Assembly: GCA_036365145.1 (NCBI GenBank)
Contig: JAEOAD010000015.1
Span: 7,495,501-7,559,500 of the forward strand
Length of the DNA: 64,000 nucleotides
Direction of reading: 5' to 3'
Source of the DNA: Orientallactaga sibirica
Lineage: Eukaryota > Chordata > Mammalia > Rodentia > Dipodidae
The stretch's first letter is position 1. Every line of letters starts with the position of its first letter. The position numbers and the translations under genes are program-made. Of this stretch, positions 21,060 to 32,006 are shown piece after piece. The notes beneath the pieces were generated by a model. That model did no database searches. It worked only from the letters and a program-made list of their open reading frames with translations, and was not told the DNA's origin.

Positions 21060-21480
21060 AAATGATTGTGGCAAGAGGATAGGAGATGAGGGAGGGCAAA
21101 CCAGAGAGCATTGTATACCTTGTTTGAAAGTCTGGATTATCATGCTTAACCAATTGGGAAACTTTGATGAGTTTTAGGAGGGTGAAGGAGTGACATGGCC
21201 ATATTTGAGTTTGAGATTACAGATCTTAAAAGCAAGAGGGCATGACATGGTATGAAAGGCTGGAGGAAGGATGAGTAATTGCTGGAAAGGAGGGTCCTGG
21301 GTATACGGTTGTGGTAAGTACTGAGGAGGGCCTGAAATGGCAGTAGACATGGGCATGGAGGGGAAATTATGGAGAAGGAATGGTCTGGACTTAGAACGGT
21401 GGTGGAAACAGTCTCTAGAATAATCCTTAGGTTGCTGGCCTGGGTGAGCATAGAGGTAATGATGGCTCTAATTAAGAGAG
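21060..21480. mobile_element. Ancient mammalian interspersed repeat, class uncertain
   Basis: GGGAAACTTTGATGAGTTTT, then GGAGTGACATGGCCATATTT, then a 'cttaggttgctggcctgggtgagcatagaggtaatgatgg'-like part follow the order of a widespread old mammalian repeat that includes 'agggagtgacatgatctg'. I cannot assign it to a named family. Confidence 0.35.
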
Positions 21481-21507
21481 GTGGTGAGCAAAGAGGACCA
21501 GAAAGTT

Positions 21508-21610
21508 GGGTGTGGTGAAGCATGCCTATATTCTCAGTATTCAGGAGGCTAAGGGTGGACGATCATGAGTTCACAGCCAATGGGGCTAATAGTGGGACAT
21601 TATCCCTAAA
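21508..21610 (+). mobile_element. Decayed B1-like SINE
   Basis: GGGTGTGGTGAAGCATGCCT, then CTCAGTATTCAGGAGGCTAA, corresponds to the B1 5' half. It lacks a poly-A tail. Confidence 0.6.
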
Positions 21611-22274
21611 ATGGAAGAAGGACTGGGAGACATGGAGAGGCTGGCAGTACAGAAGAGAGAATAACTGGAAGAGAGTGCTCTTGGAAAGGAGAAAATGAAG
21701 AACACAATGGAGGATGCAATCTTACATGATGAGGATTTGCCTTTTCCTAAGAGACCAGAGGGAAGGAGATGAAGCCAGCTATATTGAGAGCTGTAGTTGG
21801 GAAATTCATGCCTGAGGGACTCATATTTTCTTTTAGCCCTAAATGTTCTTTTAGCCCCAAATGTATTTCCTTACATCCTCTGTATGGATCACTCCTTATC
21901 CCTCTTCATTGTGCTCAAGGGTCAGGTAGACTTTCTTAGAGGGCAAATATTTTGGGCTCCTGGGCTATAAGGCCTCTGTCTCTAATACTGTTAGAAAGGA
22001 AAAGCAGCTATTGTCAATCTGTAAATGAAAGGATGAGGCTGTGTTCCAATAACCTCTACTTATTAAAACTAGCCAGGTCATGTTATGACCCTGATCTAGC
22101 TGATTCTGACTCATCCTGGCCTGTGGGACATGCCCTTGTTGCACTTTGTACTCTTCCTTCAGAGCACTCATCTCCACTCTAATTAATTATTTGTCTAATT
22201 ATGTGTTACATTGACTCTCATTAAGTGTTCAGGCAGGGGCCACGTTTCCCTTGCTTTGTGGGTTCCCTAGCCAG
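21611..22274. other. Unassigned
   Basis: Nothing recognised. Confidence 0.4.
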
Positions 22275-22455
22275 CACAGGTAGGAACATATCTTGTATTC
22301 ACTGTGTACCAGGCACTGTTCTCAGTGCCTTTCATTTATCAATGCATTCTAACTTCCTAGCAGTTCCAGTAAGTGAACACTGGTATCACACCCATTTTAA
22401 AGAGAAAGAAACTGAGGCTAAGAGAGGATAAATAACTTGCTAGGAATCTCAGCTG
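22275..22455 (-). mobile_element. MIR SINE
   Basis: On this strand: GTGTACCAGGCACTGTTCTC, CACACCCATTTTAAAGAGAA, GAAACTGAGGCTAAGAGAGG and AATAACTTGCTAGG, an almost complete reverse-oriented MIR. Confidence 0.75.
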
Positions 22456-22904
22456 GTAATGAAAAGTAAATCAGATGAAGAAAAGTCATGTTCCTCTCCT
22501 GGTGGAACAGGAGGGGCTTGGGAAGGCAGAGTGCTCAGGAAACTTGATATGGAACCCTGACATTGTCCCAATGGGGCAGGGCATGCCTGACTGAGAGCAA
22601 GTGGTCACTTTGTTCCAGGTGACCATGAGGGTGCTATTCTACAAGCCACGGGCTTTCCTGTGGATGTGGGTAGCAACTGAGGCAGGGGAGGGGCAGGCTG
22701 AGCTCTGAGTTGATGTAGGTTGGGGTTTATCAAAAAGCTATTAGGATCAGATCAGAACAGTATCCAGAAGAGTCTGTAGAACCTGGTTTAGACAGCCTTA
22801 GGGCCAGGCTAAGGCACTCCCTAATCTCTGAATAGACACACTGCCTTATGTGAAACTTCATTTTTCTAAATATAAAATGAGGATAAGAAATGGTATGTAT
22901 ATAT

Positions 22905-23335
22905 GTAAGGCTTCATGTATGTATATATAATTAAATTTTACTCAGTTTTAAAGAAAAATGAGTGTGAAAATTTCAGAAAAGTGGATAAATATGGAAAATA
23001 TTAAACTAAGTGAGATGACCCAGACTCAGAAAAACAAAAATTGCGTGTATGTTATCATTTGTAGAACCTAGCTTTCATGTATATAATTGGAATGAGTGTG
23101 GGTATAAACTATAAAACTAAAAAGGAGACCATGACAGGAAAAAAGAGGTGTGGAGGAAAAGTGGGGAGGAGAACATGTCACATGTGACATGCAAGCAGAA
23201 AGGGGGCCATGGGGAGGGAACAGGAGGGGCGAGGGAATGGGAAGGAAAATTAACAAAAACAAATCTTGTTTGAAAAAGCCATAAGCAAACCTAATACCTT
23301 GTATGATAGCTACAATAAATTAATAAATAAATAAG
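22905..23335 (+). mobile_element. Old L1 3' end
   Basis: TTTACTCAGTTTTAAAGAAA, GTGAGATGACCCAGACTCAG and TGTAGAACCTAGCTTTCATG are end-of-ORF2 L1 landmarks. They are followed by a purine-rich 3'UTR and an AT-rich tail AATAAATTAATAAATAAAT. Confidence 0.75.
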
Positions 23336-26335
23336 TTTTATAAAGACCTGCACTGTGTTGTTTTGATGATAATAAGCTTGAAAAATCTTCCTGTGTGCTG
23401 GACTTATTCTGAGAGCTTCTGCCCACAGGGCTCCATGAGCACAATGTCTGGCCTATGTCATGAACTGGCTTCCTCTTCTCCTCACTGTGTAAGCCAGCCC
23501 TGCCTCCCGTGCCCCAGACAGCGATTCCACACATAGTGTCTTCCTATTTGTGCACTTTGGGACCATTTTAGTTCATAGGTGTGAGTGTTGAGAGAAGAGT
23601 GCATGCTTTGTGTGGGTGTGGGCTCATTCCTAGCTATGCCTGTGGAAATGAATTCATACATGTATATATATGCATTTGCCTTTATGTACATGTCCTTCAT
23701 GTGACAACTTTCAGCTCCTATGGTTGAGACATGTTTCTTTTGTGGTTAAAAAAATGAGTTGGAGTGAATGTAAAGAAATTGAAAAAAAAGGGCCAGTTGA
23801 TTGCCTGAACATATACTCTTTCTCTCTTTTTGGTAAAAGCAAGGGGAACTAATGTAAGCATGAAGCTCAGTCACACTTTACTTGCACAGCAGTAACCAAG
23901 TCCTTTGTCTCTGACCCATGCAGTTTATATCTTTGGCCAGCATCTATGAAACAGTAGTAGGTTAGCTTGTTTGCAAGTAGACTAACATCTTAGACTTCTC
24001 ACAATTCTTGGCAATGGGAAATTACAGAATGTTAGAGTGAAGAACTGGTAGAAAGGAAGTTTAGCTAGGGAGACGACAATCACAAAGCCATCAAGAAGTG
24101 TTTTCAAATACCCAAAGAGGTCACATGAGGCACCACTTAAACCTCTTTGTAGCTCCAGAAACAGCATATGGTCCGGTAGATAAAATTTCAAGGGCATTAT
24201 TTGGTTGAACTCAAGGGGGTTTCTTTCTAATATGTGGAGTTGTGCAGCAGAATTCTGAGATGTTTTGTGGGTAATGAGCATTCATCAGTATTTGTTGAGG
24301 ATACCTTAGAAGGGAATTCTTGACTGTCGCAGAGTAGAATAAGCCACCCCAGAGACCTTGGCTGTTACGTGTTTTTGAAAGTTGATGACATACCTGGTGT
24401 TTTGAAATTTACCAGCTGAGAGACATTATTTCAGACTTTGTTCTCAGGTGAAAATGCTCCAGCAAGCAGGGTGCCCTGCTTAATTCCATGATCCTGGCCA
24501 GCACACAGACTTAGAAGAAGACACCAGTTCAGAGTAAGGAAAGTGGGACAGAGAACACTGGCCCGTTCTTTGACCAAAGCCCCACATCTCTGCCTCCCCA
24601 GGACTTCACTAAGATTCATTTGCCTTCCTATTTCATCAGCAGTAGCAAAAAGTAATTGAGTATGTAGTGTGTGGCATTGACTGAAAGAATTAATAAAATA
24701 TAAGATTTAATTTATAACTTGCATTTGTATACATTTTAATTTTTTCATCCCTTCACAAACTAAGATTGAAAGCTTACATTGCACTACAACAGAAAAAGCT
24801 AATAAAGCATAATTCATGCCTTAAAGAATCTATAATTTATTTGAAAAGACAGGATCAATACATACACAGGAAAAATATCTCAAATGCAAGAAAGTTTAAT
24901 GAGTGTGTGATGAGATACAAATTCATGAGCTCTACATGGTCACAGATATTGTTCTTCCCTCAGAACTGCAAATAGAAGCATGTGGCTGCTAATTGAATTT
25001 CTCTCCTATAGTAAAGATAGAGTGTGGCTCCTAGGTGGGAGAAGGAAGAAGCATTCTGTGAGAAGTGATTGAAGATCATGATGCTGGAATGCCTTTAGAA
25101 TGTAAGGAAATTGAGAAAATGTTTTTAATGAATGTGTCTATAAACTGCAATTGGAATTGTCATGTCCTCTGAGAGGAGAGAGGAGAGAAATTTTGGTTGC
25201 TGGGTGGTGGAAAGTGTTTTCTAGTTGGTCCTACTCACATGGATGCTTCTGGTGCCCAAGAATATAGATAACAATGAGGAAGACATCGTGGTGATAACTA
25301 GAACCTGATGGGAGATGCCAGAGAGATGAAAAGGTGAAGCAAAGACATACATGGAATAAGGCTAGAGGAGGGTGTGTGGAAACAGCAGAGCTGAAAGCCT
25401 CATAAATGAAAAGGGTTGGAGATATTGAATTAATTGGTCCTCCACTTCTCTGAAGGCTGTCTGTCATCTGCCAGAGTTTTTAGCCTATGCCTCCTATAGG
25501 GTGATATCTACAGAGAACCAGCTATCAGCTTTCAGGGATAGTGTGCCTTTCTTTTCTTTCTGGGATTGTCAGTCATCCCTTGACTAACATTCCTCTAGTC
25601 TCTCTGATTCTCCTCAACAGCAGCCTCTGCTATAAGGATTCTTGCACCCTGTTTTGATTCCTATGAAGTTTCCAGTCTTACATCTAAGACTATTTCCTAA
25701 GTGACAAAGACAGAACTGCAGAGTCACATAAGTGGATAAAATATTTATGATGAACCTGGGAAGTGGTTTTAATCACATATATCTCTTTTCTCCTGTGTAT
25801 TAATTAATCCTGATAAATCCCCCTACCTTTTTTCCCTCTGCTACATCAAAATTGCACAGAGAACGCATATATGTAGAAGACAAGCAGAGGGGATATTTCA
25901 GATCATCTTAAATGAACGAGTTCTAAATATTTCATGAGCATAGCAGACCCATCATCAGTGGATACAGCTATGATGATTTCATGACAAGTATTCACTTTTA
26001 GGTCCTTGAGCACTGCCATAAACTCACTCTATATGGTCACTGAGACATTGCTTGTGAAATAGGACAAGGTAGGTTTGACTCCATCAGAAGGAACCCCTAA
26101 ACTCTCTCAGTAGCACCTACTCAGTCACTTCCAGATTGCATGCATACTTTAAGTCAGAGGATGAGTAGAAAATGAGAAGAGATATGTGGCATTATGATCC
26201 TCTTTCATAGCCCACCAACTAAGATTAATCTTTTTATATATTTCACAATGGGTTTTGCCCTGATGATGAAGAAAACCACACTAACATGAATACAGTCTCT
26301 CAGTTTCTGTAATAAACTGCTGTAGCTGAGTCAAA
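23336..26335. other. Three kilobases of unassigned DNA
   Basis: I recognise no gene. Open frames up to 99 codons (minus strand, 23982-24281) show no domain. AT-rich parts near 24660-24900 may hold an ancient repeat too decayed to name. Confidence 0.4.
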
Positions 26336-26339
26336 GCAT

Positions 26340-26700
26340 GTGACCTGGGAGCAGGGGAGTGGGTAAGAGCACTTGCTGCCCAAGCATGAATATGAGAGTG
26401 TGACCCCCATCATCCACATAAGAGCTGGGAATGACTGTGCATGCATGTAATTTCAGCCTTGAATGTGACAGAGAGGGTTGCTGGAACTTGATGATCAGAC
26501 AGTTTAAATGAAAAACTGCAAGTTTCAGTTCACTGAGGGACTATCTAAGAAAACCAAGCAGAAAAGCAATAATGGAAGACACTTGATGTCGTCTTCTGCC
26601 ATGTGCATACAAACACACAGGACACACACATCTGCACACACACATGTGCATATACTAAATTAATGCACACTGCACACAACACATACACGTGCATGCATGA
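26340..26700 (+). mobile_element. B4-like dimeric SINE, plus orientation
   Basis: Starts with a tRNA-like head (GGGAGTGGGTAAGAGCACTT, CCCCCATCATCCACA), continues through TGCATGCATGTAATTTCAGC and GTTCACTGAGGGACTATCTA, and ends with GACACTTGATGTCGTCTTCT and CA-rich DNA. It is the mirror of the element at 26800-27095. Confidence 0.6.
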
Positions 26701-26799
26701 GCTTACACATAGACCATAATATTTGTATTTTCCTTTCACTTGAACACTAAGACTTTTTATAATTTCCAAAGTATCTTTTTAACTTGTTGGTTCATTTTT

Positions 26800-27095
26800 A
26801 TGTGTTTGTGTGTATGCATATTTATGTATGTGGGTTTATGTGTGTACAGATTTGCATACACATGTGTGTGCACATACATATGGAGGCCAGAGGTTGATGT
26901 CAGTTGCCTACCATGTCAAGCTTTCTCACTTGAGCTCAGAGATCCTTTGTCTCTGCTTCCTGAGCATTGGGATCACAGGCATGTGCTACTGTGCACACTC
27001 AGCATTTATACAGGTGGTGAATATCAGAACTCAGAGCATCATGTTTATGTGGCAAGTGCTTTAACTACTGAGAAATCTCCCCATATCCCAAAGTA
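26800..27095 (-). mobile_element. B4-like dimeric SINE, minus orientation
   Basis: Opens with TG-rich DNA, then GGAGGCCAGAGGTTGATGTC, GATCCTTTGTCTCTGCTTCC, GGGATCACAGGCATGTGCTA, and ends GGCAAGTGCTTTAACTACTG then AGAAATCTCCCC, the tRNA-like head in reverse. Confidence 0.65.
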
Positions 27096-27177
27096 TCTTT
27101 TGCTTCAGTTTTCTTATGGAGAAATGGTCTTTCACTCTGTTGATTTGCTTCGTATTCAAAATGAAGCTTAATTTTCT

Positions 27178-27376
27178 TTTGTTAAAAATATTTATTTATT
27201 TATTGGAGGGAGAGAGAGAGAGAGAATGGGTGCACCAGGGCCTCTAGCAGCTGTGAATGAATTCCAGAGACATGTGACACCTTGTGCATCTGGTTTACAT
27301 GGGTTCTGGGGAATCGGACCTGGGTCCTTAGGCATCGCAGGTAAGCTCCTTAACTGCTAAGCCATCTTTGCAGCCC
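27178..27376 (-). mobile_element. Dip-like SINE with 17-bp target duplication
   Basis: Reverse-oriented: AT-rich tail, GGGAGAGAGAGAGAGAG, CACCTTGTGCATCTGGTTTA, GGGGAATCGGACCTGGGTCC (B box) and CTTAACTGCTAAGCCATCTT. ATGAAGCTTAATTTTCT stands on both sides (27161-27177 and 27377-27393). Confidence 0.9.
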
Positions 27377-27393
27377 ATGAAGCTTAATTTTCT

Positions 27394-27776
27394 GACATCC
27401 ATGTCTAAGTGAAAAAAAACCTTCATATTCAGGAGGAAAAAGAGAATAGCAAAGGGAAAATATTGAGGAGGCAGTAAGTAGCACTGTCCCTTTAGGTTTA
27501 TGCAAGAATCAGAGTGGAGGGTGGGACAGCAAGGTACAACAGGGAACAGGCCCAATGATTATACAGCAGCTATAGGCATGTGTGCACCCATTGGATGGTG
27601 GGAGAAGCTTCAGGAAAAGTCAGGGCCAGCCAGAGAGCTGAGACCATCTCATGCCAGGTGCTCATTGAAACCCCCTGGGCAGATTTCTTAAAATACCATT
27701 GCCAATCTTATGTCAGACTGATGTATTTTTAATAATTTATGCCTTAGAGTGGACTAATTCAATTAGATTGCTTTCC
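27394..27776. other. Unassigned
   Basis: Nothing recognised. Confidence 0.4.
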
Positions 27777-27861
27777 TTCTCAACTGTAGTTGAGAACACT
27801 GAATAAATGGAAGTTTTGTTTGAGGGGAATTAATTAATCTTGGAGAATAGATTAATTAATT
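27777..27861. other. Two perfect palindromes, possible protein-binding or cruciform site
   Basis: First palindrome, 27777-27796: arms TTCTCAACT and AGTTGAGAA around a GT centre. Second, 27828-27861: arms AATTAATTAATCT and AGATTAATTAATT around an eight-base spacer TGGAGAAT. The second contains several TAATTA homeodomain cores. No known repeat covers them. Function is not shown by the sequence alone. Confidence 0.5.
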
Positions 27862-28939
27862 AAGTAATCATTTGTATGCTATTTTCTAGACATTGTGTTA
27901 GAATGAAGAGATAAGGAAATCCTGGTGCCATGCTCTGAACAGCTCACTGACCAGTGAAGGCTGCAGAGAATACAGATAAACATGTTTTACAGTACTGTTA
28001 TGGAATCCAAAAAGTTCTGTAGTCCCCAAGAATCCTGACTCCTTCCTGGACATTGTCTTCTACAGTCACACCTTTGGTGTTTTCAATGACCCTAAGACAC
28101 TAGCCTTCATCTTTAATCTTACAAGGCTGTGTTCTGGCTAGGCTTTGGTAGAGCAAGGAGGTGAAGGGTCTTTTCATGGGCAGCCCACAGACAGACATAT
28201 GAAGCTGTGTTCTGAAGAGTAATAGGGCCAGTCTAAGAAACTTGATAGCATATTGTAAACAAGATGGACATCAGAGAGAATGGAAGAGAAATAGGAAAGT
28301 AGTGAATGGGGATAACCAGCAGGTAGAGGGAGCCTGGAGGTATTCTAGAAGTGTTGATTTTTAATAGTTTCTGTTAAATGCTGTCATGGACATGTCAGGT
28401 GTGTTTACAAACCTGAAAAAGAATGAATACTAATTCCTATATGCACAACATTTGTTTTTTGGAAAATGCATTCTGTGCTAAGAAACCAAGCCAGGGGAAA
28501 CCAATCATTAGATTCAAATATAAATCGAGGCTGTAGTGATATTTGTCTTTTATTCAGTATGAGGTAGCAACATGACAACCTGACTTTTGTGTATAAAGAC
28601 CAGCAAAGGAGAACTCTTACTTCATTTGCCATTGAAAATGTTTTAAAAATGTGTTAATATACATTTTTGTCTTGCTAATGGAATATAGTAAAATGGAATG
28701 TTTTCTTACCTAAACCTGAGGGACCTCATCTTTTTGTGTTCTAATCACACATATCCTTTGTTATTTACTAATCACATTTCACATTAAACTTACCTCCCCA
28801 AGAAGTCTGTGAATTCTATACATTGCCTACATTTTCAGCCTCCCTACAATCCTCACCCCTTGGTTTGAACATTAGTAGTGATCCATGAAGAACTGTGATT
28901 CAGACTGAAGTGACTGAGGAACAAACATTCTTGGGTGTC
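27862..28939. other. Unassigned
   Basis: No gene or repeat family recognised. Confidence 0.4.
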
Positions 28940-29245
28940 TGTGTGTGTTCATGGGTGTGAGTGCATGTATAGAGGATAACTTCAGGTGTCCGTCATTGCC
29001 TTCTACTTTGCTTGAGGCAGGGTCTCTTGTTCACTGCTGTATTTGCTGCTGTGACTATCAGGCCAGCTGGCCTAAAACTGTCAGGAGATTGTCCTGTCTT
29101 TGACACATTCTCATTGTAGGCCAGTTGGGATTGTAGATGCTTGTGCTACACTGTCTGGCTTTACCTGTGTTGTAGGTATCCAAACTCAAGTACTCACATT
29201 TGTGCAGCAAGTGCTTTACCTGCTCAACTGGCTCCCAGATCCCCA
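28940..29245 (-). mobile_element. B4-like dimeric SINE, decayed
   Basis: TG-rich opening, TAGAGGATAACTTCAGGTGT, TTGAGGCAGGGTCTCTTGTT, GGGATTGTAGATGCTTGTGC, and a reversed head GCAGCAAGTGCTTTACCTGC then TCAACTGGCTCCCAG. Confidence 0.6.
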
Positions 29246-30001
29246 AACCTGGACATTCCTGAACTGCTTAGTTTTCTGATGGGAGAGGTTCTGTGGATGC
29301 TTGTCTAAAAAGAAATGGCAATCAATGGAAGAAGTGAGATCTAACACATAAAAAATAGAAACTGTAACACATTAAAAAATAGAAGTTCTTAACAAAGCAC
29401 AAGGACAGCTTCTTAAAGCAAAAATTAAATGTTTAAAAGTATGCTTTTCCCCCTGGAATACTAGTATCTGAAGGGAAAGGGTCATCTGAGGCTTCCTTTG
29501 CTTGATGGCTACATACTAGTGAATCTGGAGACCAGTTATCATATTGTTATGATCCACTCAGGTGACTCATTTGCTTTGGGGTTCAGCTCCTTCAATGCCT
29601 CTACTATCTGGTGAACATTCATACTGACAAAATTTCAATTCAGCATCTAATTGAGATTTGGGAATCTGTATGGAAGAAAAGGGGAAGTTGCTTTTATAGG
29701 AAATGTTTTTAAAATGTCAGCTCAGTTTTTTTTTTTTTTTGGTTAAGCTTTTTTTTTCTGCTGAAAGGAGATAGGACTAGTACAATCAATACCTGTAAGT
29801 ATAAAGATTTTATAGCTAATCCACATCATAAGCCATATTATGGAGGCTACATATATATACTTGTATATGAAAACCAATATACATACACAAACATACTCAC
29901 ATAACCATGTAGATATTCTCTCTAGAGTGTGTATGTTTCGTTTATCTTTAGGGCACAGAAAAGAATCATAGAACTGGCATTTCCTAATCCATTTGCCTTT
30001 T
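29246..30001. other. Unassigned AT-rich DNA
   Basis: No gene or repeat family recognised, apart from short T-runs near 29730-29755. Confidence 0.4.
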
Positions 30002-30209
30002 ATTTTTTAATATTTTATTTATTTATACATTTGAGATTTGGAGATAAAGAGGCAGACAGAAAGAGAGAGAAAAGGCACGACAGCACCTCCAGCAACTACA
30101 AGCAAGAATGTACCACTTTGTGCATCTGGCTTATGTGGGTACTGGGAAATAGAACTTGGGTCTTAGACTTCACAGGCAAGCACCTTAACTGCTAAGCCAT
30201 CTCTCAAGC
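30002..30209 (-). mobile_element. Dip-like SINE
   Basis: TTTTATTTATTTATACATTT tail, GAGGCAGACAGAAAGAGAGA, CACTTTGTGCATCTGGCTTA, and CTTAACTGCTAAGCCATCTC in reverse orientation. Confidence 0.85.
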
Positions 30210-30469
30210 CAACATTTTCCTTTTCTTGATAGGAAGCTCTAGCTATTCCATTTAGTTTTGCTTACTTGAATGTTTTGTTTGGAATATATCCACATGTTAC
30301 AGGGTCAAAGGTCATGGAAAGCACATGTACTCTATCTAAATCCCAAAGTAAAATCATATTATTTTAACCACAGAAAGGGAAGGTGCATCTTTCACTTTAA
30401 GACACAAATTAAAGTGGGAATTAATGCTCTTTCCATCCTTGAAGAAATAGGAAAATGTTTAAATATCTA

Positions 30470-31216
30470 AACTAATGAAGGTGAAATCTTCCACAAGTAC
30501 AAAAATGAAACTGGATGTATATCTCTTACTCTGCATGAAAATCAATTAAAATGGATGAAAGATCTTGAGGTAATACCTGAAACTTTGAAATTGTTAGAGG
30601 ATCTACACATAGATAAAAAACTTAAAGATACAGACACAAGTCAGGATTTCCATTTTTCTTTTCTTCTTTCAGTGTGTATATGTGTGTGCATGTGTGCATG
30701 TGACATGGCATGTGTGTAGAGGTCAGAGGAATTGGTCCTCTCTTTCCAACATATATTAGGCAGACTCTTGTGTTGGTCTCTACTGTATATACAAAGTTAG
30801 CTTGCCTATGAGCTTCCAGCTTTTCTCTAGTCTCTTCCTCCTATCTTGCTATGGCACACTAAGATGATAGATGCTCATGATATTGTGTCTAGCTCTATGT
30901 GGATTCTAAAGATCTGAAATCAGGTTGCCATGCTTATGAAATAAGTGCCATCTGAGCAGTCTCCCAAGCTCATTGGCCAGGAGTTTCTGAAAAGGACTCC
31001 AGTAGCACAATAAATAATCCCAAATATTGACAAATAGGATTACGTGAAGTTACAAAGCTTCTGTACAGAAAGAAAAGAATTGCCAGCATGAAGAGACAGC
31101 CTGCAGAATGGGAAAAAAGCCAATTTCACATCAGACAGGAGATTAATGCCTAGGATATATAAAGAACTGTAATAATTAAATACCAAAGTCCAAATCATTC
31201 AATCAATAAATGGACT
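30470..31216 (+). mobile_element. Old L1 ORF2 fragment, split by a SINE and cut off by the younger L1
   Basis: Before the SINE at 30660-30975, AAATGGATGAAAGATCTTGA and AATACCTGAAACTTTGAAAT are ORF2 C-terminal landmarks. After it, CTGAAAAGGACTCCAGTAGC, CAGCCTGCAGAATGGGAAAA and AAATAAATGGACTA-like DNA follow in the expected order. The copy stops exactly where the 5'UTR of the next L1 begins (31217/31218), so it was the landing site of that element. Confidence 0.7.
30660..30975 (-). mobile_element. B4-like SINE inside the old L1
   Basis: TG-rich opening, GTGTAGAGGTCAGAGGAATT, TCTTCCTCCTATCTTGCTAT, GATGATAGATGCTCATGATA and a decayed reversed head ending near CAGTCTCCCAAGCTC. Confidence 0.5.
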
Positions 31217-31217
31217 A

Positions 31218-31510
31218 GGCTGAGCTTGGGGGTTACATGCTTGGGCAGCTGCCTCAAAGAGCAAAACTAGCAGAAGGTCAGCTGCAAGCAGGGTTGTGCC
31301 CTGCATGCCATTGTGAGGCAGGGCTGAGCAAGAAGGTTACATGCCAAGGCTAGAAGCCATTCTTATGTGGCTGCCTAGCAGGATAAAACCAGCAGAAGGT
31401 CAGTTATGAGCAGGGCTGCAACACATATGCCATTGTGAGATAGGGCTGAGTTTGGGGTTATATGCCAAGAGTAGATATCATTTCTGGGAGGGCAAAACCA
31501 GTGAGGGATT
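31218..31510 (+). repeat. L1 5'UTR tandem monomers, about two and a half copies
   Basis: GGCTGAGC/T..GGTTAYATGC starts recur at 31218, 31321 and 31443, spacing 103 and 122 bases. Each unit then shows a CTGCCT..GCAAAAC or GATAAAAC box, CAGCAGAAGGTCAG, and GCCATTGTGAG near the end. The first unit lacks about 20 bases found in the second. In mouse L1, such monomers form the promoter; by analogy these would have driven transcription of this L1. They are now decayed. Confidence 0.7.
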
Positions 31511-32006
31511 ACCTTCAAACAGCCAACCAACTTAGATTCTACTGCTCAAACTCATCTTGCAAGCCCACCCTCTCCCCCCAAAAAAATATATGAAGAAGGG
31601 CTGAAGCAGAGAGCAGCCGCGTACTGTCCCTGGCCTCCAGGAGAAGCTTGGAGCTGAATTTACTCCAAAAAGCTAGAAATTGAATAAGGCTTGTTTAAAA
31701 GTGTCCAGTTTAAACACTAGGAAAGCCAAGCCTCCCAAGGTCTTACATAGATTTAGCCATAGGTGGCACATTCAAAGTAGCTCCTGCTCAGGCTCAGGTG
31801 CGCCCACCCCAATTCAGTGGATAGTCTTCAACCCCATAATCACCTTGATCAATTTAGACCAGGCTACCCAATACAGGCTATACAAGAACTGTTATTTCTG
31901 CATCCTCAGTGAGACAATTGAACTCAAAATGGACAGACCCCAACACAAAGCAAATAAGAAATAACATCCAGAAAAGGGATCCCCACCAACATTACCTAGT
32001 CCCACA

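Noticed and set aside
26740..27171. 143-codon plus-strand frame
   Set aside because: Covers a reversed B4-like SINE and its TG-rich edge; no domain.
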